Positions 11,668 to 23,571 of a stretch of DNA of 64,000 nt are shown one piece after another. The stretch is from Sweltsa coloradensis (lineage: Eukaryota; Arthropoda; Insecta; Plecoptera; Chloroperlidae). A program made the translations under genes and the position numbers. Location of the stretch: NCBI GenBank assembly GCA_024449915.1, contig JAMZAV010000773.1, forward strand, positions 62,001 to 126,000, in the 5' to 3' direction. The notes under the pieces were generated by a model. The model saw only the letters and a list, made by a program, of their open reading frames with translations. It was not told the DNA's origin and made no database searches. Position 1 is the first letter of the stretch. Every line of letters begins with the position of its first letter.

Positions 11668-13187
11668 AAACAGAACGCCTGATAACAAGCGTTCATTGAA
11701 AATAGGGCAATGGTGTGTAGGGTAGACATCAAGCTCACCCGGTTAAGACCTCTTCAAGTGACAGTGATAGTTTTGGTTTCTGAGTAGTTAGGAAGGAATA
11801 ACCAAGCGATGTTTTTAGGATTTAATCCAAGGATATCGTATAACTGAGTAAAAAGTTGAAAACAAACTTTCAGTCAACTGCCGGTGGCTGGTAACGAAGC
11901 GACGACCCCCCGAATCACAGGACATACCCGATGTCTATGCCGGCGTTCAATAGAGCATTCACGACAATGTATATTTTGTATTTATAATTCGCATCATAAT
12001 GCAGGATATTCGATACTCTCGATCTAGTTAAAAATAATCTTCGATCAGGTAAACCTCGATCAGGGAAAGAACTTAGAATCGCGTGTAACATAAACGAGGA
12101 AGCAGAACACTCATCTTACTGGGAAGACAAGGAATTCCAAGTTGCAAGTACTTTCTTGGCGGTTCCGAAGCACGCATGAACGTAGGCACGTACCGGCACC
12201 AATCAATGACGAGTGTCATTTAAATTAATTGTTGATTAAATACAACAAAACACAAACATTATATCGGACAAGAAAACAAACTTAAACGTGATTTAAACAT
12301 AACACCATGGAAGAATTCGAATACCACTGAATAGGTGGTAAAGAAAGTGGTTGGACCAACTTTTTCCAACTAAAGTTAAACAAAATTTTAAAATTTCATG
12401 ATTGCTAAATCCAGCGAATTTCCTCATACATTAAGCCAACTTTTTTACTTCTAATTTTCATCCAAGAAATTTTGAACTTTGGGAGATTGTTTACAAATAT
12501 ACATAGCGCGTTCAGAGATAATTTATTTTCTACATTTCAAATAATTGGTTTTTTAAGTATTTACTACAACAAAAGTCTTTGGTAAGATTGTCGCTCAGAT
12601 ACTAACAAAACCATAAAATATCTTGAAAATGTCTCTGATCGCGCACACACACATACTAACATGACATACTGGTGCAAACCACAACCTCATATATAGGACA
12701 ATCGGTAGAGCTTCTAAGCGTTCCAGAATAAACCCAAGCATTCTACATCAAAACCTAGTTTGTACGAGTTCAACCAACAGTATGTAAATAATATGTATAG
12801 GAAATACCATCAGAATTGACCCAAATGCACACTTTGTATTGAACAATAAAATAATGAAAATGCAAGCTATATTTTTATATAACGTGAACCGGTATTTAAG
12901 TTTTGTGCAGAATGTGCTTATATATGATAAATATTATGATCCAACAAAATATGAAGCAGTATTTTTTATAACATTACCTGACAATTTGAATGGTAACAGC
13001 ACGTGTTGTTAGTTCTAAGAAAATACTAACGTAGATCATAGATTGTCAGAAATATGATTTTAATTTATAAATTGTGTTTTTGAGACACAATAAAATAGGG
13101 TAATAGAATAAAAAAATATTACATATTGCTATGCAATTATGTATTTTACGCTTTGATTTTGCAAACCTAGATTTATATTTATTGCTC
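11668..13187. other. non-coding stretch, nothing specific seen
   Basis: No coding region and no clear repeat boundary. Base composition is ordinary for the window. Confidence 0.45.
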
Positions 13188-13400
13188 TTTTTATTTTTTA
13201 TTTATTTATTTAACGTCTATCCTATTCAGTTATAAAAACTCATTTACAAAGGAGGACAACTAAATAAATCTAATTACAAAGATGCAGACACAACAATGAA
13301 CTACAGATAAGTAAATATTTGAAACAGTAATATTACAACAATGCATTAAAAACTCAACAAATTTGGTAACAAATAATAAGGATATTAAATCCAAGAAATG
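13188..13400 (-). mobile_element. 3' fragment of the LINE family
   Basis: Matches 8215-8430 closely: the TTTATTTATT tail, AACGTCTATCCTATTCAG, the stem-loop, AGGACAACTAAATAAATC, then progressively lower similarity. It is a 5'-truncated copy of the same family in the same orientation. The 71-codon minus-strand ORF here is a reading of its 3' untranslated region. Confidence 0.75.
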
Positions 13401-13865
13401 AATTTTTGAATTAAGCATTTTGTAATTCAGCTTTTGTAACTGTTTTGGATTGGCGTTAACGCAAAGAAATACCATTTAATTATAATTGATTATATGATGA
13501 CATAGTGTTAGATATTGGTACGCTTATGCTAATAAATTTGCATTCACTTCCACAGTAATATTAATTATAATAGTTTATTTTATGCGCGTGTCATATAAAT
13601 AAACTACTGATATTAATTAAGTTGAATGCTTAATTTACAAAGTAAATTCGTTCAATCATAATTTCTAAGTATTAAATTGGCTCTGGAATGTTCTAATTTA
13701 GTGAAGGAATGAATTATTTGAATTTATGGAATGGCTACAAAATAATAATGTTACTCAGTTTTATGACGACGCGATACGAATTTAGCAGAGCGAATTATAA
13801 CTACGCCTCATTGCCAAGGCGAAGTATCTGAACTGTGCAACCACATTGACGGTTATAGAACCCTA

Positions 13866-14460
13866 CTAGGAAAACGCTTAAGTCCCGCCGCGTTGTTGGA
13901 TGAGCGTAATTGGTGAATTGAGCTGCCATGTGTTTTGCGGATTTTCTGTTGTTCTGTGAAAAAATCAGAACTTTGTTGAAATTTTTTTAAATTAAATCAA
14001 ATAAAATAAAAAATTAACTTTTTTTTAAATTAATCGTAATTTTAAAAAAGGAAAAAATCGTAATATTGAAATTTTCATAAGAAATAATTATTCGATTACG
14101 CACAAATTTTACGCGAATATATTAATTCTTAAAATTAAGGTTCTGTGAAAAAATCATTATAATCGGATAAAGCATGTAGGAGTTATAAGTCGAAGAAATT
14201 TTTTAAAAATCGAAAAAAAATCGTAAAATTGCGATTTTCATGAGAAATGATTTTTGATTGCGCTCAAAACGTGGCAGTTCTTAGTTCAAAGATTTCGAAG
14301 GCCTCCATAAAATTTCATCGCAATCGGAGTATCGGTTTAGCCGGAATCGTGTTAACAGACAGACAAAAATACAGAAAGAAAAAAAAACAAACAACATTCC
14401 GGATTTTTTTCTCCAGTGTAGTGAAATGGAATCTTCGCTTCGCTCTCTACGCTCATCCAA
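13866..14460 (-). mobile_element. non-autonomous helentron-like element, family A, copy 1 (595 bp)
   Basis: On the minus strand it starts TTGGATGAGCG (14460 downwards) and ends ...GCGTTTTCCTAG at 13866, followed by T. The inverted copy of the 5' end (CGCTCATCCAA) lies just before the 3' hairpin AACGC/GCGTT. The interior has repeated poly-A/T-rich blocks with ACGATTCCGGCTAAACCGAT. No proteins are encoded. The ORF at 14247-14534 is incidental. Confidence 0.75.
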
Positions 14461-16269
14461 ATAGCGCAGACTCTGAGTGCAACTTTGAACATGCGTTTAA
14501 AAAGTTCACCTCTTTAGATCCAGAAATCGGATAATTCCAGTTAATATTGATTGATTGGATACTGCTTAACGTCTCATATTAATGCACTTTGGCGATTCGG
14601 GACGGAAAAAAGAGAGAAAAAACCTTTATGAAGGGTTTTGTCCAAGCTCGAATGCAAAAAGGTGATATAGACTTTGGGTCCTATAACATTATCTTTGAAC
14701 ATAATATTTTTCAAGTGAACTATATCACCCTCCACACCAAAGTCAATTAATTATTGGTTATCTAAATGACACTTTGTGCAATGGCAGATTTTGTACTAAA
14801 AACCACATTATATCGAGTATGGAAACAAAATACTTAAATTATATAGCATCAAATCCAAAATCTGAGTTTTTTCGCGGTTATCATATTTGATCATAATTTA
14901 TTGGGAAATGGCATGCAACGGCATTAAAAAAAGCATATCCCTCATTACACCTGTTGCCATTGCATGATATATAGTGCATAATGTTTGCATTGCTGACTTT
15001 GGAGTTGATGCAAAATATCAACGTAACCCCATGGTTTTCATGGTAATTCATGCAAATTGCAATTTTATAATGTAAGCCGTATACTTATGCTTTGAATGTG
15101 AGTCCATATCCATGTTAAACTCCATCTTACTCAAACTGCAATGCACGTATCATTATAATATATGTCATCCTTGGTGCACCAACAGATGTGGCTTTGTGAT
15201 TGCGTGCGAGCTATTCAGGGTCAACGGAAAGCTTTATTCCTACAACATATTATGTCCTTAAGGAAACCAATACACTCTTCCTAGTCATACAAAGAAAATT
15301 GGAAATTAGTCTAGAAATAACTATTTGGTATGCACACTTAGTGCTAACAAAAAAGTGGTAATTAATCAAAAGTGCCTGATCATCTATAGTTAATTCGTTA
15401 ACATGTTTATGACAATATTATCTTCAGACAATTGATTAATTTATCTCTATTTTTCTAAAATTCATTTCTTACAGTTACAGTGAGTCTCGACACATAAAAG
15501 ATTTTTAATTTTTGATAAGCTAGATGTGATTTTTTTGTCACATGATTCAAATAAAACTTTTGAACCGGTGAACGAAAAAAATCGTACATCAAAAGTTATA
15601 TCAGAAAATGGTTTTCACTTATACTCGTATCGGAAACAAAAGTGTGCAAACAAACGAAAGTCATAGCTCCAAACTAAGTATTGCACCCAGAATTTTCCTT
15701 TTCTTATTGACCCTAAATTTGCATATAATGGATAGAATAGAGCTATATTGTCCTGCAAAAAAACTTTTTTTCTCCTTTTTAATTCAATTTCTTCTTTCAT
15801 TTAATCAATTTTCAGTCATTTTTTTTCAGCCGCGTTCAAATAAATTTACTTAGGATTAAAAATTTGTGATTACTGTTTAAGGGTTATGTACTCCGCAGAC
15901 CGATCCAAACAAAGAACTACGGATTTAATTGGTTTGCAGGTAGCGTTCTGCGATTAGTTGTTACTAAGAGTAAGAACTGACATTGAGTGATTATGAAAAT
16001 CTACGTTTAGTGATCTCCCTTAGCCACAAATCCTTAAACATCGGTAAGAATGTGAAGGCCTTTCCTTCATCCACACCAACCTTAGTCTTGAAAACAAAGT
16101 CTGAGAGTTGAAGTATAGGAAATACGTGAAAACTTTCAGACATTCCGAAGTTTAGGGTTTCCAATAAGGGCCAGGCCATAAAACACTCATCAGCATTATA
16201 ACTCTTCCATCCCTGGATTCCATACATAGCTCGGGTCCGCACTCCAACTGTATGCGATGCTTGAATTTA
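14461..16269. other. non-coding stretch with a short inverted repeat
   Basis: No gene is supported. GGTGATATAGACTTTGG at about 14661 is followed by an interrupted inverted counterpart (CTATATCACC...CCAAAGTC, about 14720-14745). This may be the end of a degraded element. ORFs at 15608-15853 and 15991-16242 have no coding character. Confidence 0.45.
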
Positions 16270-17905
16270 TCTCTATGAGGACAAGCTTATAAAGTCAAGG
16301 CTCCAGCTCTAGCTTCCACTGTAATGTAATGTTAAATTCGTCATGTTGATGTTATAGATAAAAATAATTTAATAACCGGTACGGCAAAGGTATTGGGGTG
16401 CGGAGTAGGTATTTAGTTATGGTAAAGTCTCAAACTTTAAGTTATGAATCTCCAACTCAACTGAATATTATTTTAATTCGTCATGTTGATAAACTCTTTA
16501 ATTCCAATTATCATAATTTTACATCAAAGTGATTAAATGGGGAGTAGGTATTATTAAGTTATGATCAAGTCTCCAACTCCAACTGTAATATTAGGTATAA
16601 TACGTAATGTTGGTGATTTTTACCATGCATCGCAATAATAGTAATTGAAAACGTCAAAATTATTGAGGTGTGGTATCCATTTATTTAGTTGTGATTAAGT
16701 CTCCAACTCCCACTGACTTTATGTTTAATACGCCATGTTGAAGTTTTTGACCCTTATATTCCAATAATAATAATTGCATACTTCATCGTAATTCATTTAT
16801 TAAATGGTAAAGTCTCCAACTCCCACTGATTTTATGAAGTTTTTGACTCTTATATTCCAATAATATTAATTGCATACGTCATCGTGATTGGGGTGTAGGT
16901 ATTCATTTATTTAGTTATGGTCAAGTCCACAACTCCCACTGATTTTGTGTTTAATACGTAACGTTGAAGTTTTTACCCTTATATTCCAATAATATTAATT
17001 GCATACGTCATCGGATGGGGTGTAGGTATTAATTTATTTAGTTGTGGTTAAGTCCCCAACTCCCACTGTAATGTTATGTTTAATTTATTTATTTTGATGA
17101 TTTTGACCTAATCACAATAATAGTAATTGAAAACGTCAAAGTTATTGAGGTGTGGGTATTCATTTATTTAGTTATAGTCAAGTCTACAACTCCCACTGAT
17201 TTTGTGTTTAATACGTCATGTTGAAGTTTTTACCCTTATATTCCAATAATAATAATTGCATACGTCATCGTGATTGGAGTGTAGGTATTCATTTTTTTAG
17301 TTATGATCAAGTCTCCAACTCCCACTGAGGGAATGGGACACATTTGGCTGTTAGAAAATAGCTATTCGCTCGGCCAAGATGCATCCGACGTATATGAAAC
17401 TTTGCAAAGTTGTCAATAAAGCATACATAGTCAGCCCTGTGGTCATAGATTTTTCAAATTTTGACTTAATCAGTCTGAAAAAAATCACGAATATGGTCAA
17501 TTTTAGAGTTTTTAGCAAAATCAAAATTCGTGAAAACCTATTTAATTTTTATAAATTATTTTTAAACAAAATTTAAAAATGTGTTACTGCAGAGCCCTAT
17601 AATTCCACATTTGTGACATATGTTCAAAATTTCAGACACCTGTGGTGTCAGTTGGCCGAGCGAACAGCAATTTGCCTAAAACGCATGTCCTATACTCTGA
17701 ATCGCAATAATAGTAATTGAAAACGTCAAAGTTATTGAGATGTAGGTATTCATTTATTTAGTTATGGTCAAGTCTCCAACTCTCACTGAGCTAATGTTTA
17801 ATACGTTATGTTGAAGTTTTTTACTCTTATATTCCAATAATAATAATTGCATACGTCATCGTGATTGGGGTGTAGGTATTCAGCCGATCCTCCAACTCCC
17901 CTCTA
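16270..17905. repeat. satellite/minisatellite array, 113-130 bp unit, about ten copies
   Basis: The anchor CCAACTCCCACTG (or close variants) recurs at about 16310, 16453, 16574, 16704, 16817, 16930, 17057, 17187, 17316, 17777 and 17892. Between anchors lie TTTAATACGTCATGTTGAAG, TATATTCCAATAATAATAAT, CATACGTCATCGTGATTGG and GGTATTCATTTATTTAGTTA in constant order. The array is interrupted at about 17329-17697 by an inverted-repeat element. It ends about 40 bp before the splice acceptor of the exon at 17945. Confidence 0.85.
17329..17697. mobile_element. inverted-repeat element inside the satellite array
   Basis: The left arm contains GGGACACATTTGGC and TATTCGCTCGGCCAA. The right arm contains the inverted forms TTGGCCGAGCGAACAGC and GCATGTCCTA. 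The satellite resumes at a different point of its unit on the right, so the insertion was accompanied by a small deletion and the duplicated target cannot be read. The 65-codon ORF inside has no recognisable domain. A related end (CTGGCCGAACAAATAGCAG) occurs at about 19808, next to the mitochondrial insertion. Confidence 0.6.
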
Positions 17906-17944
17906 TTATCGATGCGTTCTAATCCTCTGCCGTGCTCTCTGCAG

Positions 17945-18248
17945 GATGCTGTTCTACCGGACGTCTCCGGACTACCGGCTGGCGGCGAGGGGCGGCGTCG
18001 CGGCGGTGGCGGCGAGGGGTGGCTTCCTCCCCGGGGCGGCCTCGTCAGCTGACTCTGCCGCCACCCTCCGAGCCACGTGGATGATCAAGAGTTTCGTCAC
18101 CGGGATCGCCCTCCTGGGGCTCGCCTACTGGCTGGTACAGATAGCGGGGGCGCAGTACCTGGCGACGCTGACCAGCGCGACGTTGTTGTCTTTCCTGCTG
18201 GTCTACATCGTGTGGTGTCTCACTGTTAGACGCCGTCATCACCCTCAG
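17945..18248 (+). CDS. coding exon: two-pass membrane part of an unrecognised PPxY protein
   Basis: A GC-rich exon in AT-rich surroundings. It is bounded by a pyrimidine-rich acceptor (CCGTGCTCTCTGCAG ending at 17944) and a donor CAG|GTATTC at 18249. It holds one base plus 101 codons, starting with ATG at 17946. That ATG directly after the acceptor could be the start codon if upstream exons are non-coding, but an in-frame upstream exon cannot be excluded. The N-terminal 45 residues are Ala/Gly/Arg-rich. Two hydrophobic segments follow, at about 46-68 and 71-94, separated by a very short loop. RRRHH then suggests a cytoplasmic C-terminal side. It splices in phase 0 to 32026. The frame continues past the donor to 18359, but codon character is lost there. 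The function is unknown. Confidence 0.7.
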
Positions 18249-18359
18249 GTATTCTGGACGCACGCATTCTTCCCGGTACGCGTTCGTTTACCGTATATTT
18301 GTGTAAAAACATTCTCTCCAAAAGAAGATCTGACCGAAGAATCTAAAGATAGGGCGTAA

Positions 18360-18856
18360 GTTATACTTAACAGGAGTCGCTGAGGCTGGCGCGGAGACGA
18401 GTTTAGGCGCTCAGCTTTCTGTTTTTTTTTTTCGTTTGAAGGGTTTATAACACCGTTAACAAATTTCACACTAACGTTAATAAAGAATCAATCTATGCTA
18501 TCCAGTACGCGTTATCATAAATTAATTAATTGATTTTGAATTAAAAAAATATTCCAAGTGTAGAGATTTTTTTAACTGAAATTTGCATACTGTATAATAT
18601 CAACGTTTAAATCAATGGGAACGCGTAGGTTATTTTGTTTTTTTCGTAAGATAAACGGTTTGGTGGGAATTTCTATAATTGGAATCCTTGTTTTGGATTT
18701 TCCATTTTTTCACGTTTTGGACTTAGGTCTCGCAATGGATCTGTAAGGCTTAGTACATTATTAACATCCATGCAAAATTTGGTAATGATATTACCAACCG
18801 TTCAGCAGAAATCATCAACACCTTAGTGCGCGCATTTGAGCCAAGCTCAGCGTGTA
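18360..18856. other. intronic stretch, nothing specific seen
   Basis: AT-rich with T-runs. No repeat boundary was identified. The minus-strand ORFs here are shadows of the exon. Confidence 0.4.
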
Positions 18857-19210
18857 GACCACCACCAATATTGAAACCACGCGAAATTACAGTTTTTAAT
18901 TGATATCTCTAGAACGCTGCTAAATCTCGCAAAACTGTTTGCAGACAGCTAAGTGGTTTTGTAAGGACTATAGCCTCCCTAAAAATATTGTAATGTGATT
19001 GTAATCATGCATTTTATTTGATATTTATTTAATTAAATGCATATTTGAAATACAAACCGCATCGATTATTATATTTGAAAACTTTTTCTTGCATTATATT
19101 GTTCTAACAAAACCACATAGTGTCTGCAATCAGATTTGAGATTTTTGCACCGTTCATGAGATATCACGAAAAACTGTTATTTTGCGTGGTTTTAATATTG
19201 GTGGTAGTCT
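18857..19210. mobile_element. intact inverted-repeat (MITE-like) element, about 354 bp
   Basis: The terminal inverted repeats are about 38 bp. The left reads GACCACCACCAATATTG then AAACCACGCGAAATTACAG. The right end, reverse complemented, reads GACTACCACCAATATTA then AAACCACGC. There is no coding capacity. A second copy, split by a LINE, is at 8172-8211 and 10940-11222. The superfamily is not assigned because a target duplication could not be read. Confidence 0.75.
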
Positions 19211-19824
19211 TTAACCTTAACACAAGGTTGTTTAATATGCTTTAGATCTATGCCTGTGTGCCCTTTAGAAGTTAAATAATATAAACATTTTGTTTACTAA
19301 AAAAACAAAAATAATTATATGCGTAATTTATGGTGAAAACTGCCATTTTGTAACAATCAGCATGAAAAAGCATTCAAAGGTGCTGGAAATTGAAGAGAAT
19401 AGGAGCGTATAGATCTAGCTGTACTTTACAATCCATCGTTAACTTGAACGGCTCTATTAGTTTGGCAATCAGACCTTTTTCCCGTGATCAATGTTTTGTG
19501 CCTAATTCTGGTCGGGAGGCAAACTCATGTTCGCTCCGCTGACAGACATCACAGTGTTGTTCAACGTTGGACATAGCTGGATGGAAATTAAAAGATCTAG
19601 TCAAACATAAAAAAAATAGTTTTCTTTGAACGATTTCAAATTAATAAATGGATTTTCACGTTTTTTGATTTTGTTAGATAGACGGTTTCGTGATTTTTTC
19701 GGGGTGATTAACAATAGATATCCCCGTCTGCGGGGCTGCCCAACTCCATAATTAATACCCTTACTAGAAAATTATGCACGGTTTCCTGCATACATTGAAT
19801 GCTTCCTGGCCGAACAAATAGCAG
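19211..19824. other. intronic stretch with degraded element ends
   Basis: No gene. CTGGCCGAACAAATAGCAG at about 19808 resembles the arm of the element at 17329-17697, and it lies directly before the mitochondrial insertion. Confidence 0.4.
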
Positions 19825-20574
19825 TTTTTAGCATTTTTGGTTAAGATACCAATATTTTTAGTTCATCTTTGACTCCCTAAGGCTCATGTTGAAGCTCCTG
19901 TATCAGGTTCAATAATTTTAGCGGGTGTCTTGTTAAAGCTTGGGGGGTATGGTTTATTACGTATTTTAAGGTTTTATTAATGGCTGGTTTGACTTTTAAT
20001 TATATTTGAGTAGGGATTAGTTTAGTTGGGGGTGTATTAGTTAGTTTAATATGTTTACGTCAGACAGATTTAAAGGCATTAATTGCTTACTCATCTGTTG
20101 CTCATATGGGGATTGTTTTAGGGGGGTTAATAACTTTAACTTATTGGGGATTTTGTGGTTCATTTACTTTGATAATTGCTCACGGTTTATGTTCATCCGG
20201 TTTATTTTGTTTAGCAAATATTTCTTATGAGCGATTAGGGAGTCGTAGATACCTAGAATAACCTTATGGTGATTTTTACTGAGTTCATGTAATATGGCAG
20301 CTCCTCATTCTTTAAATTTATTGAGTGAAATTAGTTTATTAAATAGATTGGTGGGGTGGACTTGAGTTAGTATCTTTTTTTAGAGCTGCTTATACTTTAT
20401 ATTTTTTTTGCTTATACTTTATATTTATATTCATATAGTCAACATGGTAAAATTTATTCAGGGGTTTACTCTTGTTGTATGGGGTATAGTCGTGAGTATT
20501 TACTTTTATTCTTACATTGGGTTCCATTAAATTTATTAATCTTAAAAAGTGAGCCTTGTATACTTTGACTTTAA
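19825..20574 (+). pseudogene. nad4: nuclear mitochondrial insertion: C-terminal part of nad4
   Basis: Read with the invertebrate mitochondrial code it gives the conserved ND4 stretch [17 protein letters not shown], then [30 protein letters not shown] and [20 protein letters not shown], all expected of NADH dehydrogenase subunit 4. A part is deleted or scrambled around 20250-20300, before NMAAPHSLNLLSEISLLN. A 15-base block (GCTTATACTTTATAT) is duplicated at 20388 and 20410. The C-terminus (WVPLN...SEPC) and TAA at 20572-20574 are present. In the nuclear code TGA codons interrupt it, so it cannot be expressed there. It is followed directly by trnH and nad5 as in the mitochondrial genome. Confidence 0.92.
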
Positions 20575-20576
20575 AA

Positions 20577-20645
20577 GACTTAGGTAGTTTAATATAAAAT
20601 TTTGATTTGTGGTGTCAATAATGTGGGTTTGTCTCACCTTAGGTC
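20577..20645 (+). pseudogene. trnH: mitochondrial trnH(GUG) copy in the nuclear insertion
   Basis: A 69-base cloverleaf can be drawn. The acceptor arms GACTTAG and TTAGGTC pair with wobbles. The anticodon stem TTGAT/GTCAA encloses the loop TTGTGGT, with GTG at 20609-20611. It sits between nad4 and nad5 exactly as in the ancestral insect mitochondrial order. As a nuclear copy it is not expected to be used. Confidence 0.88.
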
Positions 20646-21158
20646 GTGTTTTATTCTTTGTCTATTTGTTTAATTAGTTTTATTTCTTTATTTGTAATGG
20701 CTTTGGTAATAGTAATTAGAGGATTTTACTTTGTCATACATGATTTAGTTTACTTTATTGAATGAGAGGTTTTGTCCTTAAATTCAGGGAGTGTAGTTAT
20801 AACTTTTTTGTTTGACTGAATGTCATTAACTTTCATGGGGTTTGTTCTTTTTATTTCTTCTCTAGTAATTTATTATAGAGATGAATATATAGGGGGAGAT
20901 AATAATATTAATCGATTTATTGGTTTGGTTTTAATATTTGTTTTATCAATGATATTCTTAATCATTAGCCCTAATTTAATTAGTATTTTACTTGGTTGAG
21001 ATGGTTTAGGGCTAGTATCTTATTTATTAGTAATTTATTATCAGAATGTTTCTTATAATGCTGGGATATTGACTGCTTTATCTAACCGTATTGGTGATGT
21101 GGCTTTTGTTGGCTATTGCTTGAATATTAAATTTTGGTAGATGAAATTATATTTTTTA
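20646..21158 (+). pseudogene. nad5: nuclear mitochondrial insertion: N-terminal part of nad5
   Basis: It begins with GTG directly after trnH. It reads almost without damage in the mitochondrial code: FYFVMHDLVYFIEWEVLSLN, then TFLFDWMSLTFMGFVLFISS, YYSDEYMGG (AGA read as Ser), MFLIISPNLISILLGWDGLG, and [12 protein letters not shown]. One single-base frameshift follows near 21105. In the shifted frame the expected NFGSWNYIFY continues up to the helentron that starts at 21159. The near-intact frame points to a recent transfer. After the helentron no nad5 sequence resumes. Confidence 0.92.
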
Positions 21159-21909
21159 TTGGATGAGCGTAGCGAGCGAAGCGAAGATTCCATTTCACTA
21201 CACTGGAGAAAAAAATCCGGAATGTTTTTTTTTTGTATTATTGTGTGTCTGTGAGCACGATTCCGGCTAAACCGATACTCCAATTGCGATGAAATTTTAT
21301 GGAGACCTTCAAAATCTTTAAACCAAGAACTGCCACGTTTTTGAGCGCAATCGAAAAATTATTTCTCATTAAAATCGCAATTTTACGATTTTTTTTCGAT
21401 TTTTAAAAAAATTCTTCAGCTTATAACACCAACATGCTTTATCCGATTTTAATGATTTTTTCACAGAACCTTAATTTTATGAATTTAGGTATTCATGTGA
21501 AATTTGAGCGCAATCGAAAAACTATTTCTCGTGAAAATTGAAATTTTACGTTTTTTTCTTTTTTAAACAATTCTTTGACTTATAACACCTACATGCTTTT
21601 TCCTATTGTAATGATTTTTTCACAGAACCTTAATTTTATGAATTAATATATTCATATAAAATTTGTGCGCAATCGAATAATTATTTCTTATGAAAATTTC
21701 AATATTTCGATTTTTTCCTTTTTTTAAAAAAAATTACAAAAATTTAAAATTTAAGTTAATTTTTTATTTTATTTAATTTAATTAAAAAAAAATCTTCAAC
21801 TAAGTAATGATTGTTTCACAGAACAACAGAAAATCCGCATAACACATGGCAGCTCAATGCACCAATTACGCTCATCCAACAACGCGGCGGGACTTAAGCG
21901 TTTTCCTAG
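21159..21909 (+). mobile_element. non-autonomous helentron-like element, family A, copy 2 (751 bp)
   Basis: 5' end TTGGATGAGCG. Subterminal inverted copy CGCTCATCCAA at 21869-21879. Hairpin AACGC (21881-21885) with GCGTT (21898-21902). End TTCCTAG at 21909, followed by T. This is the clearest example of the family layout in the window. The left flank is mitochondrial nad5. The exact left base is ambiguous because the ND5 codons expected there would also begin TTG GA. Confidence 0.8.
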
Positions 21910-22874
21910 TTTAGAATGTAGTAAGGGTAGATTAGAAATGACTTTAGTGGGCTCATTAGTGCCAAATGTACCATTCCCTGTTTACGTTTTATAACTTTTT
22001 ACGATAATGAATTAAAGTGTTCATTTTCATTGAGTGTTTGGCTCAACACCATTTTATCACTTAGCTTTTTCTCATTTCTAGTATTTTTCATAACTGTTAT
22101 AAAATTATATAACTTACATGGAATTCTTATAAGTAAACTTTTGATATCGCTTGTTGCGATTTTGAAATCAAGCAATGCCAAATTTAAAACATGTATGCGA
22201 AGAGAGAATCAATCATTGAAAATGAAAATATTTTATGAATTTGCGGTTTATAAGTTTTTCTCTCAAATTAGTCCAAATAAAAATTGCACGTTTTATACAT
22301 ATATATTTTTTGTCTTTACTCTCTTGAGAGATGTATTTCCTCTTTCTCATTACGCGCTCCCAGTTTTTTTCTCATTTTTATCTGGAATTACAACACGCAA
22401 TCGCTAGATGAATTCAACATGGTGATGGAGTACTTATTTCCTCTTATACAGTGCGGGGTTCCCCGGATAAAATAGCGTTGATTGTAATTTGTTCCTGCAT
22501 GTAGCTTTCCGTTGACGTATACACTGTAAACAAATCCCTGGGGGTCTTGGAAGTGGGAAAGAAGACTGATAATACATTACGTGTAACAGTAGCTTATGTC
22601 CCAGTTTATTAATAGCGTTGACATTACCTATGATGAAGAGATCTAGTTTCATACCGTAAACAGTTTTAATGGTACGTCATGCAGTATGAATAATGTCGGT
22701 GGATTTATGTCAAAGTTCTTAGAATGTAAAGTTCCTATCACAAGATAACGTAGCTCGGTGTATGCCTAATCGTAACTCTTTTATGTGTAGTGTTTAATTT
22801 GCAACCATGAACGTACAGAAGTATTTTTACGAGTTCAATATTTGATAATACACATTACATAATAATATACGTAT
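21910..22874. other. intronic stretch, no gene seen
   Basis: A 125-codon + strand ORF at 22030-22407 overlaps two other ORFs. It is rich in Phe, Leu and Ser, as AT-rich DNA gives by chance. I do not regard it as a gene. Confidence 0.5.
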
Positions 22875-23060
22875 CTCGATTTGGTTTTTCGGGAAACACT
22901 CCCTTAGGTGGAATTGAAATTATTTTCCAATTCAGAAATAAATAAAAGCAATGTCGATGGCCCAGTTGGTTTTGGTTAAGGCGCCCGACTGGAAAGTGGG
23001 AGACCCGGATTCAAATACCGGTCGGGTTGGATTTTTCGATTTTTGAATTGTATTAAATGC
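22875..23060 (+). mobile_element. tRNA-derived SINE, family C, copy 1, with repeated 5' flank
   Basis: TCTCGATTTGGTT and GGGAAACACTC at about 22877-22900 recur at about 23575-23600. A tRNA-like head follows at about 22952: ATGGCCCAGTTGGT, then GCGCCCGACTGGAAAGTGGG, and a B-box-like GGATTCAAATACC. After it come GGTCGGGTTGGATTTTT and AATTGTATTAAAT. No acceptor-stem pairing is seen, so this is not a tRNA gene. Confidence 0.65.
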
Positions 23061-23571
23061 AAAAGGTATGTTAAATGTACGGTAGTGTTGTAAAAATGCA
23101 GATTTACGTACAATTGTGCCTTCCTTCTATAAGTAAATCTCTTTTGTCCTTGGATTCAAGAAGGTTGATGGATAAATTGGTCGAGCAAAACGTGTTTAAA
23201 TGACTTTTTGATTTATTTTATACTACATATAAAATCGTTTCTCAAATAGTCATAAATCAAATTCTGTTTTACGACTCAAGAACATAGAAGCACGTCTCTT
23301 TCAACTCGTCTTGGCTAACATGTTCATGTCTAATTTTACTTGTTTTCTTAGTATAGCGCATAGCAATGCCAGCCAGAATAAAGCAAACAATCCCACAGGC
23401 AACAAGGTCCACAGACCACATAGGATATAAATCCCTGTACTCGCTTCCACTTAATGATGCTATTAAAACTTATAAATACAAAACAAATGAAAGTGTGACC
23501 TTGACTGTGAGTTTTCAATAATGTTTCGCATATCAGAAAATAGGACGTTCCCCGTATAAGACAAGCAAGAT

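Noticed and set aside
14660..14745. Terminal inverted repeat of a DNA element
   Set aside because: The two halves are close together and interrupted, and no second copy was seen, so it is noted only as a weak palindrome.
22030..22407. 125-codon + strand ORF as a gene
   Set aside because: Its Phe/Leu/Ser-rich composition follows from AT-rich DNA. Overlapping ORFs on both strands are similar, with no domain or splice support.
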